Below are positions 16,841 to 25,717 of a DNA stretch of 32,121 bases, in pieces. The notes below the pieces were generated by a model. The model saw only the letters and a program-made list of their open reading frames with translations, was not told where the DNA came from and searched no databases. Numbering within the stretch: the stretch's first letter is position 1; the number at the start of each line of letters is the position of its first letter. Origin of the DNA: Marinomonas arctica (GTDB taxonomy: Bacteria; Pseudomonadota; Gammaproteobacteria; Pseudomonadales; Marinomonadaceae); NCBI RefSeq assembly GCF_003259225.1, contig NZ_QHJF01000044.1:1-32121 (forward strand). The letters run 5' to 3'. A program made the translations under genes and the position numbers.

Positions 16841-17887
16841 ATGGGAAAAATAAAAATAGGTGTTTGGAATTGTTATGAATCTTTAAATTTTGATAATTTT
16901 TTATTTAAGTCAAGTAACGCACCAATTGGTGATGATTTATTATTGCCTCTTAATTTTCTATATGAAAATGGTATTGATAATAATGTTTTTTTCAATACCT
17001 TGCCAATGTGTGAAGTTGAGGATCAAGATGCTTTTCTCTTCATTGATTTTCCAGATATGAGAAACTCATTGGTGAAAAAAGCTTTTATGACTAATAAACC
17101 TAAGTTTTTAATTATATTTGAATCCGAATTGATAAAAAAAGAAAATTTCGACTCTGATAATCATGTACTATTTGATAAGATTTTTACCTGGTCAGATGTA
17201 CTAATAAAAAACAATCGAGATAAGTATAAAAAATTAAATTTTTCTTATGATCTACCTAGACAAATTGCTCGGACAAAAAAAAATAAATTGTGTACTCTTA
17301 TTGCCGGAAATAAAAAGTTGAATCATCCCTTAGAACTTTATTCTAAAAGGATTGAAGTTATTCGATGGTTTGAAAAAAATCACATTGAAGATTTTGATTT
17401 TTATGGAACCGGTTGGGATTGCTATTATTTTACAGGTCCTCGGTTTGTTAGAGCTTTAAATAGAATTAAGCCTATTACGAGATTATTCGCTTCGAATTTC
17501 CCCTCTTATAAAGGTAAGATAGCTTCAAAAAAAGATGTATTACAAAAATATAAATTTTCTATTTGTTTTGAGAATGCTAGAGATATACCAGGTTACATCA
17601 CGGAAAAGATTTTTGATTGTTTTTTTGCTGGTTGCGTTCCTATCTATTGGGGCGCTAATAATATTGAAGAACATATTCCCAAGAATTGTTTTATTGATTT
17701 TACTCAATTTTCTAATTTAGATGAAATGTATCAATATATTACTAATATGCCAGATGGTATCTATCAGAAATATTTGAATGATATAAATGAATTTTTAAAT
17801 GGTGAGGATTGTTATTCATATTCAATTGAGTTTTTTTCTAAGAAAATAAATTCTGTTATATTAAAGGAATTGGCAATTGAAAAATGA
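16841..17887 (+). CDS. GT10 family (alpha-1,3/4-fucosyltransferase-like) glycosyltransferase
   Basis: This 348-residue protein carries the GT10 acceptor/donor block at about 242-271: FENARDIPGYITEKIFDCFF followed by AGCVPIYWGA. Bacterial GT10 enzymes, such as Helicobacter FucT, transfer L-fucose from GDP-fucose. Here GDP-L-colitose (3-deoxy-L-fucose) is the likely donor made by the locus, so a colitosyltransferase role is the best inference; GDP-fucose remains possible. The upstream half (residues 1-160) has the variable acceptor-side sequence expected of the family. AGGA sits 11 bp before ATG 16841. The end overlaps wzx by 11 bp. The gene is strongly AT-rich. Confidence 0.85.
   Translation: MGKIKIGVWNCYESLNFDNFLFKSSNAPIGDDLLLPLNFLYENGIDNNVFFNTLPMCEVEDQDAFLFIDFPDMRNSLVKKAFMTNKPKFLIIFESELIKKENFDSDNHVLFDKIFTWSDVLIKNNRDKYKKLNFSYDLPRQIARTKKNKLCTLIAGNKKLNHPLELYSKRIEVIRWFEKNHIEDFDFYGTGWDCYYFTGPRFVRALNRIKPITRLFASNFPSYKGKIASKKDVLQKYKFSICFENARDIPGYITEKIFDCFFAGCVPIYWGANNIEEHIPKNCFIDFTQFSNLDEMYQYITNMPDGIYQKYLNDINEFLNGEDCYSYSIEFFSKKINSVILKELAIEK
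17865..17868 (+). promoter_or_regulatory. Ribosome-binding site deciding the TTG start of wzx
   Basis: AGGA in the context TTAAAGGAATTGG ends 8 bp before TTG 17877. The nearby ATG at 17884 is in another frame and stops after four codons, so this site marks TTG as the wzx start. Confidence 0.6.
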
Positions 17888-19316
17888 GTTGGCTTTAATC
17901 ATCTTAGGTAGAGTTATTGTTGCTTTTACAGGGCTGGTATCGTTACGTATAATGACACATTTTATGCAACCCGAAAAATATGGTGAGCTAAGTCTATTAA
18001 TAGTTATTCAATCTATGTGTGGTTTGATTCTTGTTAATCCGGTTGGTCAATATTTAAATGTAAATACTCATAAGTGGTATGATCAAGGTTCATTATTTTC
18101 TCGTATACGCTCATATCGGGTTTACTTATTTTCAGTGTCTTTAATCAGTGCTGGACTAGTTCTATTACTTTTTTCTGAAAAAGTTGAAGACCTATTTTTT
18201 TCAACTCTTTCATTATTCTTAATAGTTTGGACCACAAATTGGAATAGTACTTTAGTACCTCTTTTGAATATGTTGGGCGAAAGAGTTAAATATTTAATTT
18301 GGTCTGTTTTAACAGTTGTTCTTGGCGTTAGCGGATCCATATTTTTTATAATTTATTTTTCACCAACTCCTTCAAACTGGCTGTTTGGTCAAGTTATTGG
18401 AATGACAATTGGAATGTTAGGTGCAAAATACTCATTAAGAAAATTCACCTTAACTGCTAAAAAAGAGAAAAAAAGTATAATTACAAGGAAAATATTTTTA
18501 TCATTTTGCCTTCCTCTTTCTATTGCTACATTGTTCATGTGGTTCACACAGAGTGGGTATAGACTTTTAATTGAACATTACTGGGGGGTTACAACTCTAG
18601 CTTTTTTCGTGGTGGGCTTTCAAGTAGCAGGTGCATTGTGGGCAATAATAGAAAATATTGCTATGCAGTTTCTTCATCCCTATTATTTTAGAGCATCATC
18701 AGATGTAGATAATGACATAAAATTACAGGCAGCTCTTTCAGATTTTGTAAATGTTTTAATACCATTATATATATTTTTGGGTGGTGTTATGTTGTTGGGA
18801 GCGAAACATATATTTTATTTTCTTGTTGATGAGAAGTATTACACTGCAATTAACTTTTTTTATGCTGCCGTTATTGTAGAGCTTGTTCGTGCTTCTGCAT
18901 ATATTTTGACACATGCTGTGCATGTAAAGCGAAAAACCATAATGTTGATCTGGCCTTACTGTTTATATGCTACATCTCTATTGATAAGTGTTGTTATATC
19001 TGGTTACTTTAAGATTAATGTAGAATATTTTGCTTATATAGTTCCATTTATCGCAGTCTTCTTTGTTTTATTTATGAACTTTTGTATGAAAAAAATAATT
19101 CCCTATTATGTTTTTTGGAGAATGATTTATTTTTCAGTTATGTTTCTTTTTACAGTTATTACGTATATTCATTTCTTCGAAATAGATTTCACTTTAACGC
19201 TGGCATCGTCCTTTTTATATCTTCTTTTCTTGGGATTGATTACGTTAGTGCTTATTTATTTATATTTGAAAAAATCTAGTGCTTTGAAGCGTCTTGTAGC
19301 AGAAAATATAGTTTAA
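17877..19316 (+). CDS. wzx: Wzx O-antigen/polysaccharide flippase
   Basis: This 479-residue inner-membrane protein is made almost wholly of hydrophobic segments, about 12 to 14, in the arrangement of the MVF/MATE-like polysaccharide transporter family. The N-terminus (IILGRVIVAFTGLVSLRIMT then PEKYGELSLL) is typical of Wzx, with the positively charged loop and the PEKYG/GEY-like motif. Wzx moves the undecaprenyl-linked repeat unit to the periplasmic face. It starts at TTG 17877, inside the end of the GT10 gene, so the two are translationally coupled. It is followed 17 bp later by the GT2 gene. Wzx sequences are poorly conserved, so the family is clear but the substrate is not readable. Confidence 0.9.
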   Translation: MKNELALIILGRVIVAFTGLVSLRIMTHFMQPEKYGELSLLIVIQSMCGLILVNPVGQYLNVNTHKWYDQGSLFSRIRSYRVYLFSVSLISAGLVLLLFSEKVEDLFFSTLSLFLIVWTTNWNSTLVPLLNMLGERVKYLIWSVLTVVLGVSGSIFFIIYFSPTPSNWLFGQVIGMTIGMLGAKYSLRKFTLTAKKEKKSIITRKIFLSFCLPLSIATLFMWFTQSGYRLLIEHYWGVTTLAFFVVGFQVAGALWAIIENIAMQFLHPYYFRASSDVDNDIKLQAALSDFVNVLIPLYIFLGGVMLLGAKHIFYFLVDEKYYTAINFFYAAVIVELVRASAYILTHAVHVKRKTIMLIWPYCLYATSLLISVVISGYFKINVEYFAYIVPFIAVFFVLFMNFCMKKIIPYYVFWRMIYFSVMFLFTVITYIHFFEIDFTLTLASSFLYLLFLGLITLVLIYLYLKKSSALKRLVAENIV

Positions 19317-19333
19317 TTTTAAAAGGTATATTA

Positions 19334-20371
19334 ATGAAGTCCAGTAAGCCATTAGTCTGTATCTGTATTCCTAATTTTAACAATGAAAATACCATAGCTG
19401 AAACTCTGGATAGTTTAGTATCTCAGACGTATGAGAATTTAATTATTAAAGTTTTTGATAACGCATCTACCGATTCTAGTATGAAGATTTTAAATGAATA
19501 TGCTAGAAAATATCATAATATTCATGTCTATAAAAATGATAAAAATATAGGTGGCGAAGCAAATTTTACAAAGTGTATTGAAAATATGGAGGGCGAATAT
19601 TCTACCATATTTCATTCTGATGACGTATATTCTTCAACTATAATTGAAAAACAAGTTGCAGTTCTTCAAAAGAATAAAGATATAGTCGCTGTAAGTGCAA
19701 ATGCTTTTAGACTTAATGGTGATTCAAAAGAATGTGGCCCACTTTATTATGATTTCCCAAAACCGTCTGATGATGATTTAGTTATTCTGAAGTCCAGTCA
19801 AGATTTGATTAGGATGGTTTTGGATTATGGTAATATAATAAATACACCTAGTGTTATGGCGCGTACTGAAATATATAGAGATAAAATTATTTCATTCAAC
19901 GGTTTAGATTTTAATACTTCGGCAGATTTAGATGTATGGCTTCGTATGTCTTCGTTTGGTTTTTTTGCGGTTATTATTACTCCTTTAATAAAATATAGGC
20001 TTTCGAATTCAAGTTATTCATTTAATCTAAAAAAGTTACGAGTTGAAAAGAATGATTATTTTCTAGTGATTGATTCATATTTAAAGAATAAGGATTTAAA
20101 TTTTAAAATGACTGAAAGGGACTGCTTGAATTATGAGATGCAAAGGCTTTTAGATTACTTTTTAATCTCTACTAATATTATGCTTAAAGGGTCTAGTGTT
20201 TCATTTTTTGGCTATCAAAAGAATTACAAGGTAAATTTTCTTTTTATTCGATTTCTTCTTAAAAGGCCAGTTTTTAATTTTAAGGTCTATATTTTTTTTC
20301 TTTTGGTTTATCTTGCACCTAAAAGAAAAAAAATTCTGCAGTGGCTTTACAATCTTAGATATGGAAAGTGA
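19334..20371 (+). CDS. GT2 family glycosyltransferase
   Basis: This 345-residue GT-A enzyme has an N-terminal GT2 domain: CICIPNFNNENTIAETLDSL, the nucleotide-binding aspartate in VFDNASTDSS, and the DXD-like motif HSDDVYSS at about 95. The C-terminal third is Lys- and Phe-rich and probably lies on the inner membrane. Some O-antigen transferases for 3,6-dideoxyhexoses, such as the Salmonella abequosyltransferase, are GT2 proteins of similar length, so this is a candidate for transfer of the CDP-linked dideoxy or branched sugar. That is inference from family and context. It lies 17 bp after wzx and 9 bp before the next transferase. Confidence 0.88.
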   Translation: MKSSKPLVCICIPNFNNENTIAETLDSLVSQTYENLIIKVFDNASTDSSMKILNEYARKYHNIHVYKNDKNIGGEANFTKCIENMEGEYSTIFHSDDVYSSTIIEKQVAVLQKNKDIVAVSANAFRLNGDSKECGPLYYDFPKPSDDDLVILKSSQDLIRMVLDYGNIINTPSVMARTEIYRDKIISFNGLDFNTSADLDVWLRMSSFGFFAVIITPLIKYRLSNSSYSFNLKKLRVEKNDYFLVIDSYLKNKDLNFKMTERDCLNYEMQRLLDYFLISTNIMLKGSSVSFFGYQKNYKVNFLFIRFLLKRPVFNFKVYIFFLLVYLAPKRKKILQWLYNLRYGK

Positions 20372-20380
20372 GTATTAAAA

Positions 20381-21478
20381 TTGATTAATGTTTTACATGT
20401 TATTACCTCTCCGTGTGGTGGTGGAGCAGAAGTTTTAGTTAGAGAGCTGGTCTTGCGAATGAATGACAGTGATGTTCAATCAATGGCTGTTTACTTTAAT
20501 ACAGGCTCTGAGTGTGCAAAAGATCTTACATTAAAGGTCAATGAATCAAGTTTAAATGTTGGCTTTAGAGATCCGAAAGCTGTATTTTTGTTGCGTAGTT
20601 TTATTAAAAAACAACTTAAAATGCATAAGACGCTAATTGTACATGCACACCTTACGTGGCCGATGTTGTTTGTCCCTCTTGCTGCAATCGGATTACCTGT
20701 GAAAGTAGTTTTTACAGAACATGCAACGTCAAATAGGCGCCGAAAATACCCACTACTTCGATTCATCGAAAGGTTTTTATACAGCAGATTTGAAAAAGTG
20801 GTTTGTATTTCAGAAGGTACCAAAATTGCGCTTGATAAGTGGCTTGGAAGTAAATTAGCAAAAAAAAATGATGTTATTTTAAATGGTTCAAGACTCTATT
20901 CCGTAAAAGCAAGAGTTTGCCCTAATAATGTAGTTAACTTTGTCTCAATTGGTGCATTGATTGAATACAAAGGCTTTGATCGTTCTATTAGCGCTCTTGC
21001 TAAATGGCATAATAAGAACTGGCATTATACAATAGTTGGTGAGGGAGGGGAGCGTAAAAATTTGGAAACCCTTATTAAAGATCTTGACCTATCTGACAAA
21101 ATAAAATTAATCGGTTGGTCCGATCAAATTGAGCATCATTTACATAGTGCAGACATGCAATTAGTTCCGTCAAAATTTGAAGGCTTTGGTTTGGTAGCTG
21201 TAGAGGGAATGTCTACAGGTTTGCCCATTGTCGCCGCTAATGTGAGCGGGTTAAATGAAGTGTTGGCTAATGCTGGGCAATCGGTTTTTTTAGTTAATAA
21301 TCCAGATAGTTATAGCGATTGGCTTCATGCTATTGAACTAGGTTTAGAGTCTTTACAGGGAGATATAAGAAAAATTTCGTTTGATGCGAGAAAAAATGCT
21401 GAAAAGTTCAATTTAGATCTAATGGTAGAAAACTATAAAAAACTGTATTTATCTCTAGGTTTTGATAATGAAAATTAA
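20381..21478 (+). CDS. GT4 family glycosyltransferase
   Basis: This 365-residue GT-B enzyme has an N-terminal strand and glycine-rich loop (INVLHVITSPCGGGAEVLVR), VNFVSIGALIEYKGFDRSI at the start of the second domain, and the GT4 EX7E region KFEGFGLVAVEGMSTGLPIV. It retains the sugar nucleotide in the configuration usual for GT4. The start is TTG 20381: the first beta-strand begins at once and the next in-frame Met is about 27 residues in. Only a weak GAG 8 bp upstream serves as ribosome-binding site. The end overlaps the polymerase gene by 11 bp. Donor and acceptor are not readable. Confidence 0.88.
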   Translation: MINVLHVITSPCGGGAEVLVRELVLRMNDSDVQSMAVYFNTGSECAKDLTLKVNESSLNVGFRDPKAVFLLRSFIKKQLKMHKTLIVHAHLTWPMLFVPLAAIGLPVKVVFTEHATSNRRRKYPLLRFIERFLYSRFEKVVCISEGTKIALDKWLGSKLAKKNDVILNGSRLYSVKARVCPNNVVNFVSIGALIEYKGFDRSISALAKWHNKNWHYTIVGEGGERKNLETLIKDLDLSDKIKLIGWSDQIEHHLHSADMQLVPSKFEGFGLVAVEGMSTGLPIVAANVSGLNEVLANAGQSVFLVNNPDSYSDWLHAIELGLESLQGDIRKISFDARKNAEKFNLDLMVENYKKLYLSLGFDNEN

Positions 21479-22595
21479 ATTTATATATACCTTTAATAAA
21501 ATTTGGTTTTCGTATTTTATAATAAAAGTTTTTTATATGTTTTTTGCTCTCTTTGTATATTCAAAGTTCACTACACTTGGTGATACTGATCGTTATCTTA
21601 GTGGTTATGAGGCATTTTCTAATGACTTTTGGTATAATTCTACAGCGTTAATGGACACGGTGACCTATTCATTTACATTTTTATTAGGTTCAGTTTTAGC
21701 TAATGTGCCTTTCTTAGTTCTTTCATTCATAGGTGTGTTTTACCCAATAAGTAGATTGAACTTAACGCAAAGCCAATTGTTGGTTTTGTTGGCTTTGTTA
21801 TCTCTTCCGAGTTTTAGTGTTTGGACCTCCATTGCTTCTAAGGAGGCTGTTGGAGTTTTTTTCTTAGGGATTATTCTTGGTTTTTTTATTGATTTTGTCA
21901 AAAAGAGATCGAATTCTAATTATTTTTTGGTGTTTTTTTCCTTTTATTTGTGTTCTATCTTTAAACCTCAGTATTTGGTTGGTATTGTTGCACTATTTAT
22001 TTTTATTTTCATTTCAAGAAAGTTTTCACTTCGTGGATTTGGAAAACTAATTCTACTGATTTTGTTTTTTGTTTTTTCTTTTCTAGCACTCTATATTTTT
22101 AGAAATCAAATTAATGAATTGAGTTTTATCGTTCCGCTTCATTTTAGTATGGATGCGGGATCTACACGGGAGAACACCTTGTGGGTTTATGATTTTGACG
22201 TTTTTCGAAACGCACCTTATGGTATGTTTATTGGTTTTTTTGGCCCGACTTTATTAGAAGCTTTATCTAAACCTACACACTTTTTAGCTTTTATTGAAAG
22301 TATGATTATTGTAGGGGTTTTTTTATATGGATCATTGAAATTAATATTGATTTCTCTTAATACAGGACGTATGAATGTTTATTTTTTTGGTATATTCTTA
22401 ACCGTTAGTTTGTGGATACTCTTTGTGCATTATCCATTCGGTGCTTTAAATCCTGGTTCTGCTATCCGTTATCGAGAAAATTTCTATGCTTTTTTAGTTA
22501 TTTTATTTTATTTTTGTTATATTGAAGTTAAAATAAATTATTTTCATTATCAAATGGTAAAAGCCAGTGCAAATATTTATCATAAAAAATTATGA
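21468..22595 (+). CDS. wzy: Candidate O-antigen polymerase (Wzy)
   Basis: This 375-residue, very hydrophobic protein has about 9 to 11 membrane segments and one larger hydrophilic stretch around 210-260 (DAGSTRENTLWVYDFDVFRN). The ending GALNPGSAIRYRENFYAFLV is the RYR-type motif seen before the last helix of many Wzy proteins. It is the only polytopic gene besides wzx and the initiating transferase, so it is the natural polymerase that links repeat units in the periplasm. The frame extends to TTG 21462, but ATG 21468 has AGGT 7 bp upstream. It overlaps the preceding GT4 gene by 11 bp. Wzy families hardly align, so the assignment rests on topology, motif and context. Confidence 0.8.
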   Translation: MKIKFIYTFNKIWFSYFIIKVFYMFFALFVYSKFTTLGDTDRYLSGYEAFSNDFWYNSTALMDTVTYSFTFLLGSVLANVPFLVLSFIGVFYPISRLNLTQSQLLVLLALLSLPSFSVWTSIASKEAVGVFFLGIILGFFIDFVKKRSNSNYFLVFFSFYLCSIFKPQYLVGIVALFIFIFISRKFSLRGFGKLILLILFFVFSFLALYIFRNQINELSFIVPLHFSMDAGSTRENTLWVYDFDVFRNAPYGMFIGFFGPTLLEALSKPTHFLAFIESMIIVGVFLYGSLKLILISLNTGRMNVYFFGIFLTVSLWILFVHYPFGALNPGSAIRYRENFYAFLVILFYFCYIEVKINYFHYQMVKASANIYHKKL

Positions 22596-22602
22596 AGGTT
22601 TA

Positions 22603-22680
22603 ATGAATAAAATGTTGTTTTTTGATCACGATATATTCAGCATTAAAAAAATGTTTTATACAAAAAGAGGTTTTTATTGA
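22603..22680 (+). CDS. 25-residue ORF coupled to the AsnB-like gene (hypothetical)
   Basis: ATG 22603, with AAGG 4 bp upstream, opens a frame beginning MNKMLFFDHDIFSIKKMFYT that ends at TGA 22678-22680. The stop overlaps the ATG of the amidotransferase gene in TGATG, which suggests translational coupling. It has no recognisable family. In AT-rich DNA such a short frame may be chance, and the following gene has its own AGAGG. It fills the 84-bp gap after wzy. Confidence 0.25.
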   Translation: MNKMLFFDHDIFSIKKMFYTKRGFY

Positions 22681-24590
22681 TGTGTGGTATAACGGGCTTT
22701 ATCAGCAAGCGCTCATCGCAGGTTGACTGTTTAACCTCCATGGTTGAAAGCATTAATCATCGTGGACCGAATGATCGTGGTCTTTGGATTGATGAGGAGA
22801 TTGGCGTCTATCTAGCGCATGCACGATTGTCAATACAGGATTTAAGTTCAGCGGGTCATCAGCCTATGCATTCAAAATCTGAGCGCTACGTTATGATTTT
22901 TAATGGTGAAATATACAACCATTTAGTACTTCGTAAAGAACTGTTCGACATTGCATCAGGTGATTGGAACGGACATTCAGATACCGAAACCTTGCTGGCA
23001 GGTTTTGAAATGTGGGGAATAGAACAGACCATACAAAAATGTGTGGGTATGTTTGCTATCGTCTTATGGGACAAAGAACTTAAGCAGTTAGTATTGATTC
23101 GAGATCGATTTGGTGAGAAGCCTCTTTATTATGGTTGGCAAGATGGTACTTTCTTATTTTCTTCTGAGTTAAAAGCCCTTAAATCTCATCCTAGTTTCGA
23201 AGGAAAAATTAATCGTGAGGCACTATCGTATTTTTTTCGTTTGAATTATATACCAACTCCCTTATCTATCTATGAAGATATCTTTAAATTAGAACCGGGG
23301 ATTATTGCGATCTTTTCTAATACAGGTCAATTAATCTCTAAGCAGACATTTTGGGATGTCAGTCATACTTTACCACAACAAAACTTTACCGATAATGATG
23401 CCGTTGATAAATTAGATGACTTAATTAGGAATTCTATTCAAGATCAAGCCTTGTCAGATGTTCCACTAGGTGCTTTCTTATCTGGAGGGATAGATTCGTC
23501 TACTGTGGTAGGTATTTTGCAATCCATGTCTACTCGTCCGGTCAAAACTTTTACGATTGGGTTTGATCAAGTAGATTTTAATGAGGCGAGTGAAGCAGCA
23601 GACGTTGCTAAGTACTTAGGTACAGATCATGTAGAATTAATTGTCTCCGCTGAAGATGTTTTAGCGGTTATTAATCAGTTACCTATCATGTATGATGAAC
23701 CTTTTGCAGACGCCTCTCAGGTGCCTACGTTTCTAGTTTCGCAACTGGCTAAAAAAGAGGTCACAGTGTGTTTATCTGGCGATGGTGGTGATGAACTGTT
23801 TTGTGGCTATAATCGTTATCATTACACTGCTAAAGTCTGGTCGAAATTAAAAAAAATTCCCTTTCCAATCCGAAAAATACTTTCAGTGTTTCTGTTGACT
23901 CTTTCACCATCTTCTTGGGATGTTCTAAGCAAAGCTTTAGGTTTGAATACCAGATTACCAAATTTAGGCAATAAAATTCAAAAAGGTGCCCAAGCTTTAA
24001 AGGCAAGAGATATTGAAGACCTTTATACACGGGTTGTCTCCAACTGGGATCTAGATGAGCCTTTGGTTAAAAATACTGCGGCTGAGAAATTACCGTTTTT
24101 GTCTGACTTAACAGAACTTTCCCATCTTAATGACTTAGAAAAAATGATGTTGTGGGATAAGCAATCTTATCTAATGGACGATGTTTTAGTGAAAACAGAT
24201 CGTGCTACGATGGCGTGCTCATTAGAAGGGCGGGTTCCTTTATTAGACCATCGTATCGCCGAGTTTGCTGCTAGTTTGCCGATGCATTTGAAATACCGAG
24301 ATGGAATGGGGAAGTGGATTTTACGAGAAGTACTATATCGTTATGTTCCCAAAAAATTAATTGAAAGACCAAAGAAGGGGTTTAGTTTACCCGTCGCAGA
24401 ATGGTTGAGGGGGCCCCTAAGAGAATGGGCTAATGTTTTGCTGGATTCTGATCGTATTGATAATGAAGGGTTTTTGTCGTCTGAGTTAGTTCAAAAAAAA
24501 TGGCGGGAACATTTATCGGGTAAACGAGATTGGTCATCACAGTTGTGGAGCGTTCTAATGTTCCAATTATGGCTTGAGAAAAATAAATGA
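22680..24590 (+). CDS. asnB: Asparagine-synthase-like glutamine amidotransferase (AsnB family)
   Basis: This 636-residue protein has an N-terminal class II glutamine amidotransferase domain starting with the nucleophile Cys2 (MCGITGFISK; also NHRGPND, FNGEIYNH, GHSDTETLL) and a C-terminal ATP-pyrophosphatase/asparagine synthase domain with the PP-loop LSGGIDSS at about 266-273 and GDGGDELFCGY. In O-antigen clusters such proteins (WbpS-like) are thought to amidate uronic acids, and this locus makes UDP-GalA. That role is inference; true asparagine synthesis is the alternative. The frame begins one codon earlier at TTG 22677, but Cys must follow the initiator Met, so ATG 22680 is the start, with AGAGG about 10 bp upstream. 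It overlaps the next gene by ATGA. Confidence 0.9.
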   Translation: MCGITGFISKRSSQVDCLTSMVESINHRGPNDRGLWIDEEIGVYLAHARLSIQDLSSAGHQPMHSKSERYVMIFNGEIYNHLVLRKELFDIASGDWNGHSDTETLLAGFEMWGIEQTIQKCVGMFAIVLWDKELKQLVLIRDRFGEKPLYYGWQDGTFLFSSELKALKSHPSFEGKINREALSYFFRLNYIPTPLSIYEDIFKLEPGIIAIFSNTGQLISKQTFWDVSHTLPQQNFTDNDAVDKLDDLIRNSIQDQALSDVPLGAFLSGGIDSSTVVGILQSMSTRPVKTFTIGFDQVDFNEASEAADVAKYLGTDHVELIVSAEDVLAVINQLPIMYDEPFADASQVPTFLVSQLAKKEVTVCLSGDGGDELFCGYNRYHYTAKVWSKLKKIPFPIRKILSVFLLTLSPSSWDVLSKALGLNTRLPNLGNKIQKGAQALKARDIEDLYTRVVSNWDLDEPLVKNTAAEKLPFLSDLTELSHLNDLEKMMLWDKQSYLMDDVLVKTDRATMACSLEGRVPLLDHRIAEFAASLPMHLKYRDGMGKWILREVLYRYVPKKLIERPKKGFSLPVAEWLRGPLREWANVLLDSDRIDNEGFLSSELVQKKWREHLSGKRDWSSQLWSVLMFQLWLEKNK

Positions 24591-25717
24591 ATAAAATAGT
24601 TTTTGTTGTTAATAATGCAGCTTACTTTCTATCGCATCGCAAGCCAATTGGTTTAGCTCTGCTTGCTAGAGGTAATGAGGTACATATTATTGCGCCGGGT
24701 GAGTGCCCGGTTGAACTTTCTGAAGCTGGTTTTAACTATCATTCTGTTGAAATGTCGCGTAAAGGCATGAATCCTCTTGCTGAACTGTCTACGATTTTTG
24801 CTTTGCACCGTCTATTTAAAAAAATACAACCAGATTTAGTCCATTTGGTTACGATTAAGCCCTATTTGTATGGCGGTATTGCAGCACGTTCAGCGAATGT
24901 TCCTTCAGTTGTTTCTGCAGTTGCTGGTTTAGGTATTTTGTTTTCGGCGCAAGGTTTAAAAAATAAGGTAATAAGAGCTATTCTTTATCCAATGTATCGT
25001 TATGCCTTTGGGCATAACAACCAAGCTGCTATTTTTCAAAATACTAATGATCGTGATCTGTTAGTTAATTGGGGGGTGTTGCAGTTTAAAAAGTCTCGTA
25101 TGATACGTGGTGCAGGTGCTGATTTATCGGTTTATCCATACCTACCGGAACCAGACGGTTTGCCAATTATTTCTTTCGCGGCAAGATTGTTAAAGGACAA
25201 AGGCGTTATGGAGTTTGTAGAAGCTTCGCGGTTATTAAAGGCGCGTGGTACTAAAGCTCGTTTTTGGTTAATTGGTGATCCAGATCCTGGCAATAGCAAT
25301 ACGGTAACACAAGATCAGCTTGATCAATGGCAAGCAGCTGGACTAGTTGAGTGCCTTGGTTATCGAACTGACATAGCTGATCTTTTTTCTCAATCTAACA
25401 TAGTGTCTCTGCCTTCCTATTATGGTGAAGGACTGCCTAAAGTATTGATAGAGGCCGCGGCATGTGGTCGTGCTGTAGTCACCACTGATCATCCAGGCTG
25501 TCGAGACGCCATAGAGCCTGATACGGGAGTATTGGTATCAATAAAAGATTCGGTTGCATTGGCGGATGCGATTGAGAGCCTCATTAATAATCCTGATTTG
25601 CGAAAATCAATGGGATTAGCTGGTCGTAAGCTTGCTGAAGCTGAATTTAGTATCGAAACAGTTGTCAACCGCCATTTAGAAATATATGCAGAGTTAACTT
25701 TAAAGGATGATAAATGA
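24587..25717 (+). CDS. GT4 family glycosyltransferase
   Basis: This 376-residue GT-B enzyme opens with a Rossmann strand and an early histidine (VFVVNNAAYFLSHRKPIGLA). It has PDLVHLVTIKPYLYGGIAA in the N-domain and the GT4 donor region LPSYYGEGLPKVLIEAAACG near the C-terminus. It resembles the WbpT/PglA-like transferases that often add N-acetylhexosamine or uronic acid residues next to the initiating sugar. It starts in the end of asnB (ATGA) and ends in the start of manC (ATGA). The tight link to asnB suggests that the amidated uronic acid might be its donor or acceptor, but this is only positional. Confidence 0.9.
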   Translation: MNKIVFVVNNAAYFLSHRKPIGLALLARGNEVHIIAPGECPVELSEAGFNYHSVEMSRKGMNPLAELSTIFALHRLFKKIQPDLVHLVTIKPYLYGGIAARSANVPSVVSAVAGLGILFSAQGLKNKVIRAILYPMYRYAFGHNNQAAIFQNTNDRDLLVNWGVLQFKKSRMIRGAGADLSVYPYLPEPDGLPIISFAARLLKDKGVMEFVEASRLLKARGTKARFWLIGDPDPGNSNTVTQDQLDQWQAAGLVECLGYRTDIADLFSQSNIVSLPSYYGEGLPKVLIEAAACGRAVVTTDHPGCRDAIEPDTGVLVSIKDSVALADAIESLINNPDLRKSMGLAGRKLAEAEFSIETVVNRHLEIYAELTLKDDK

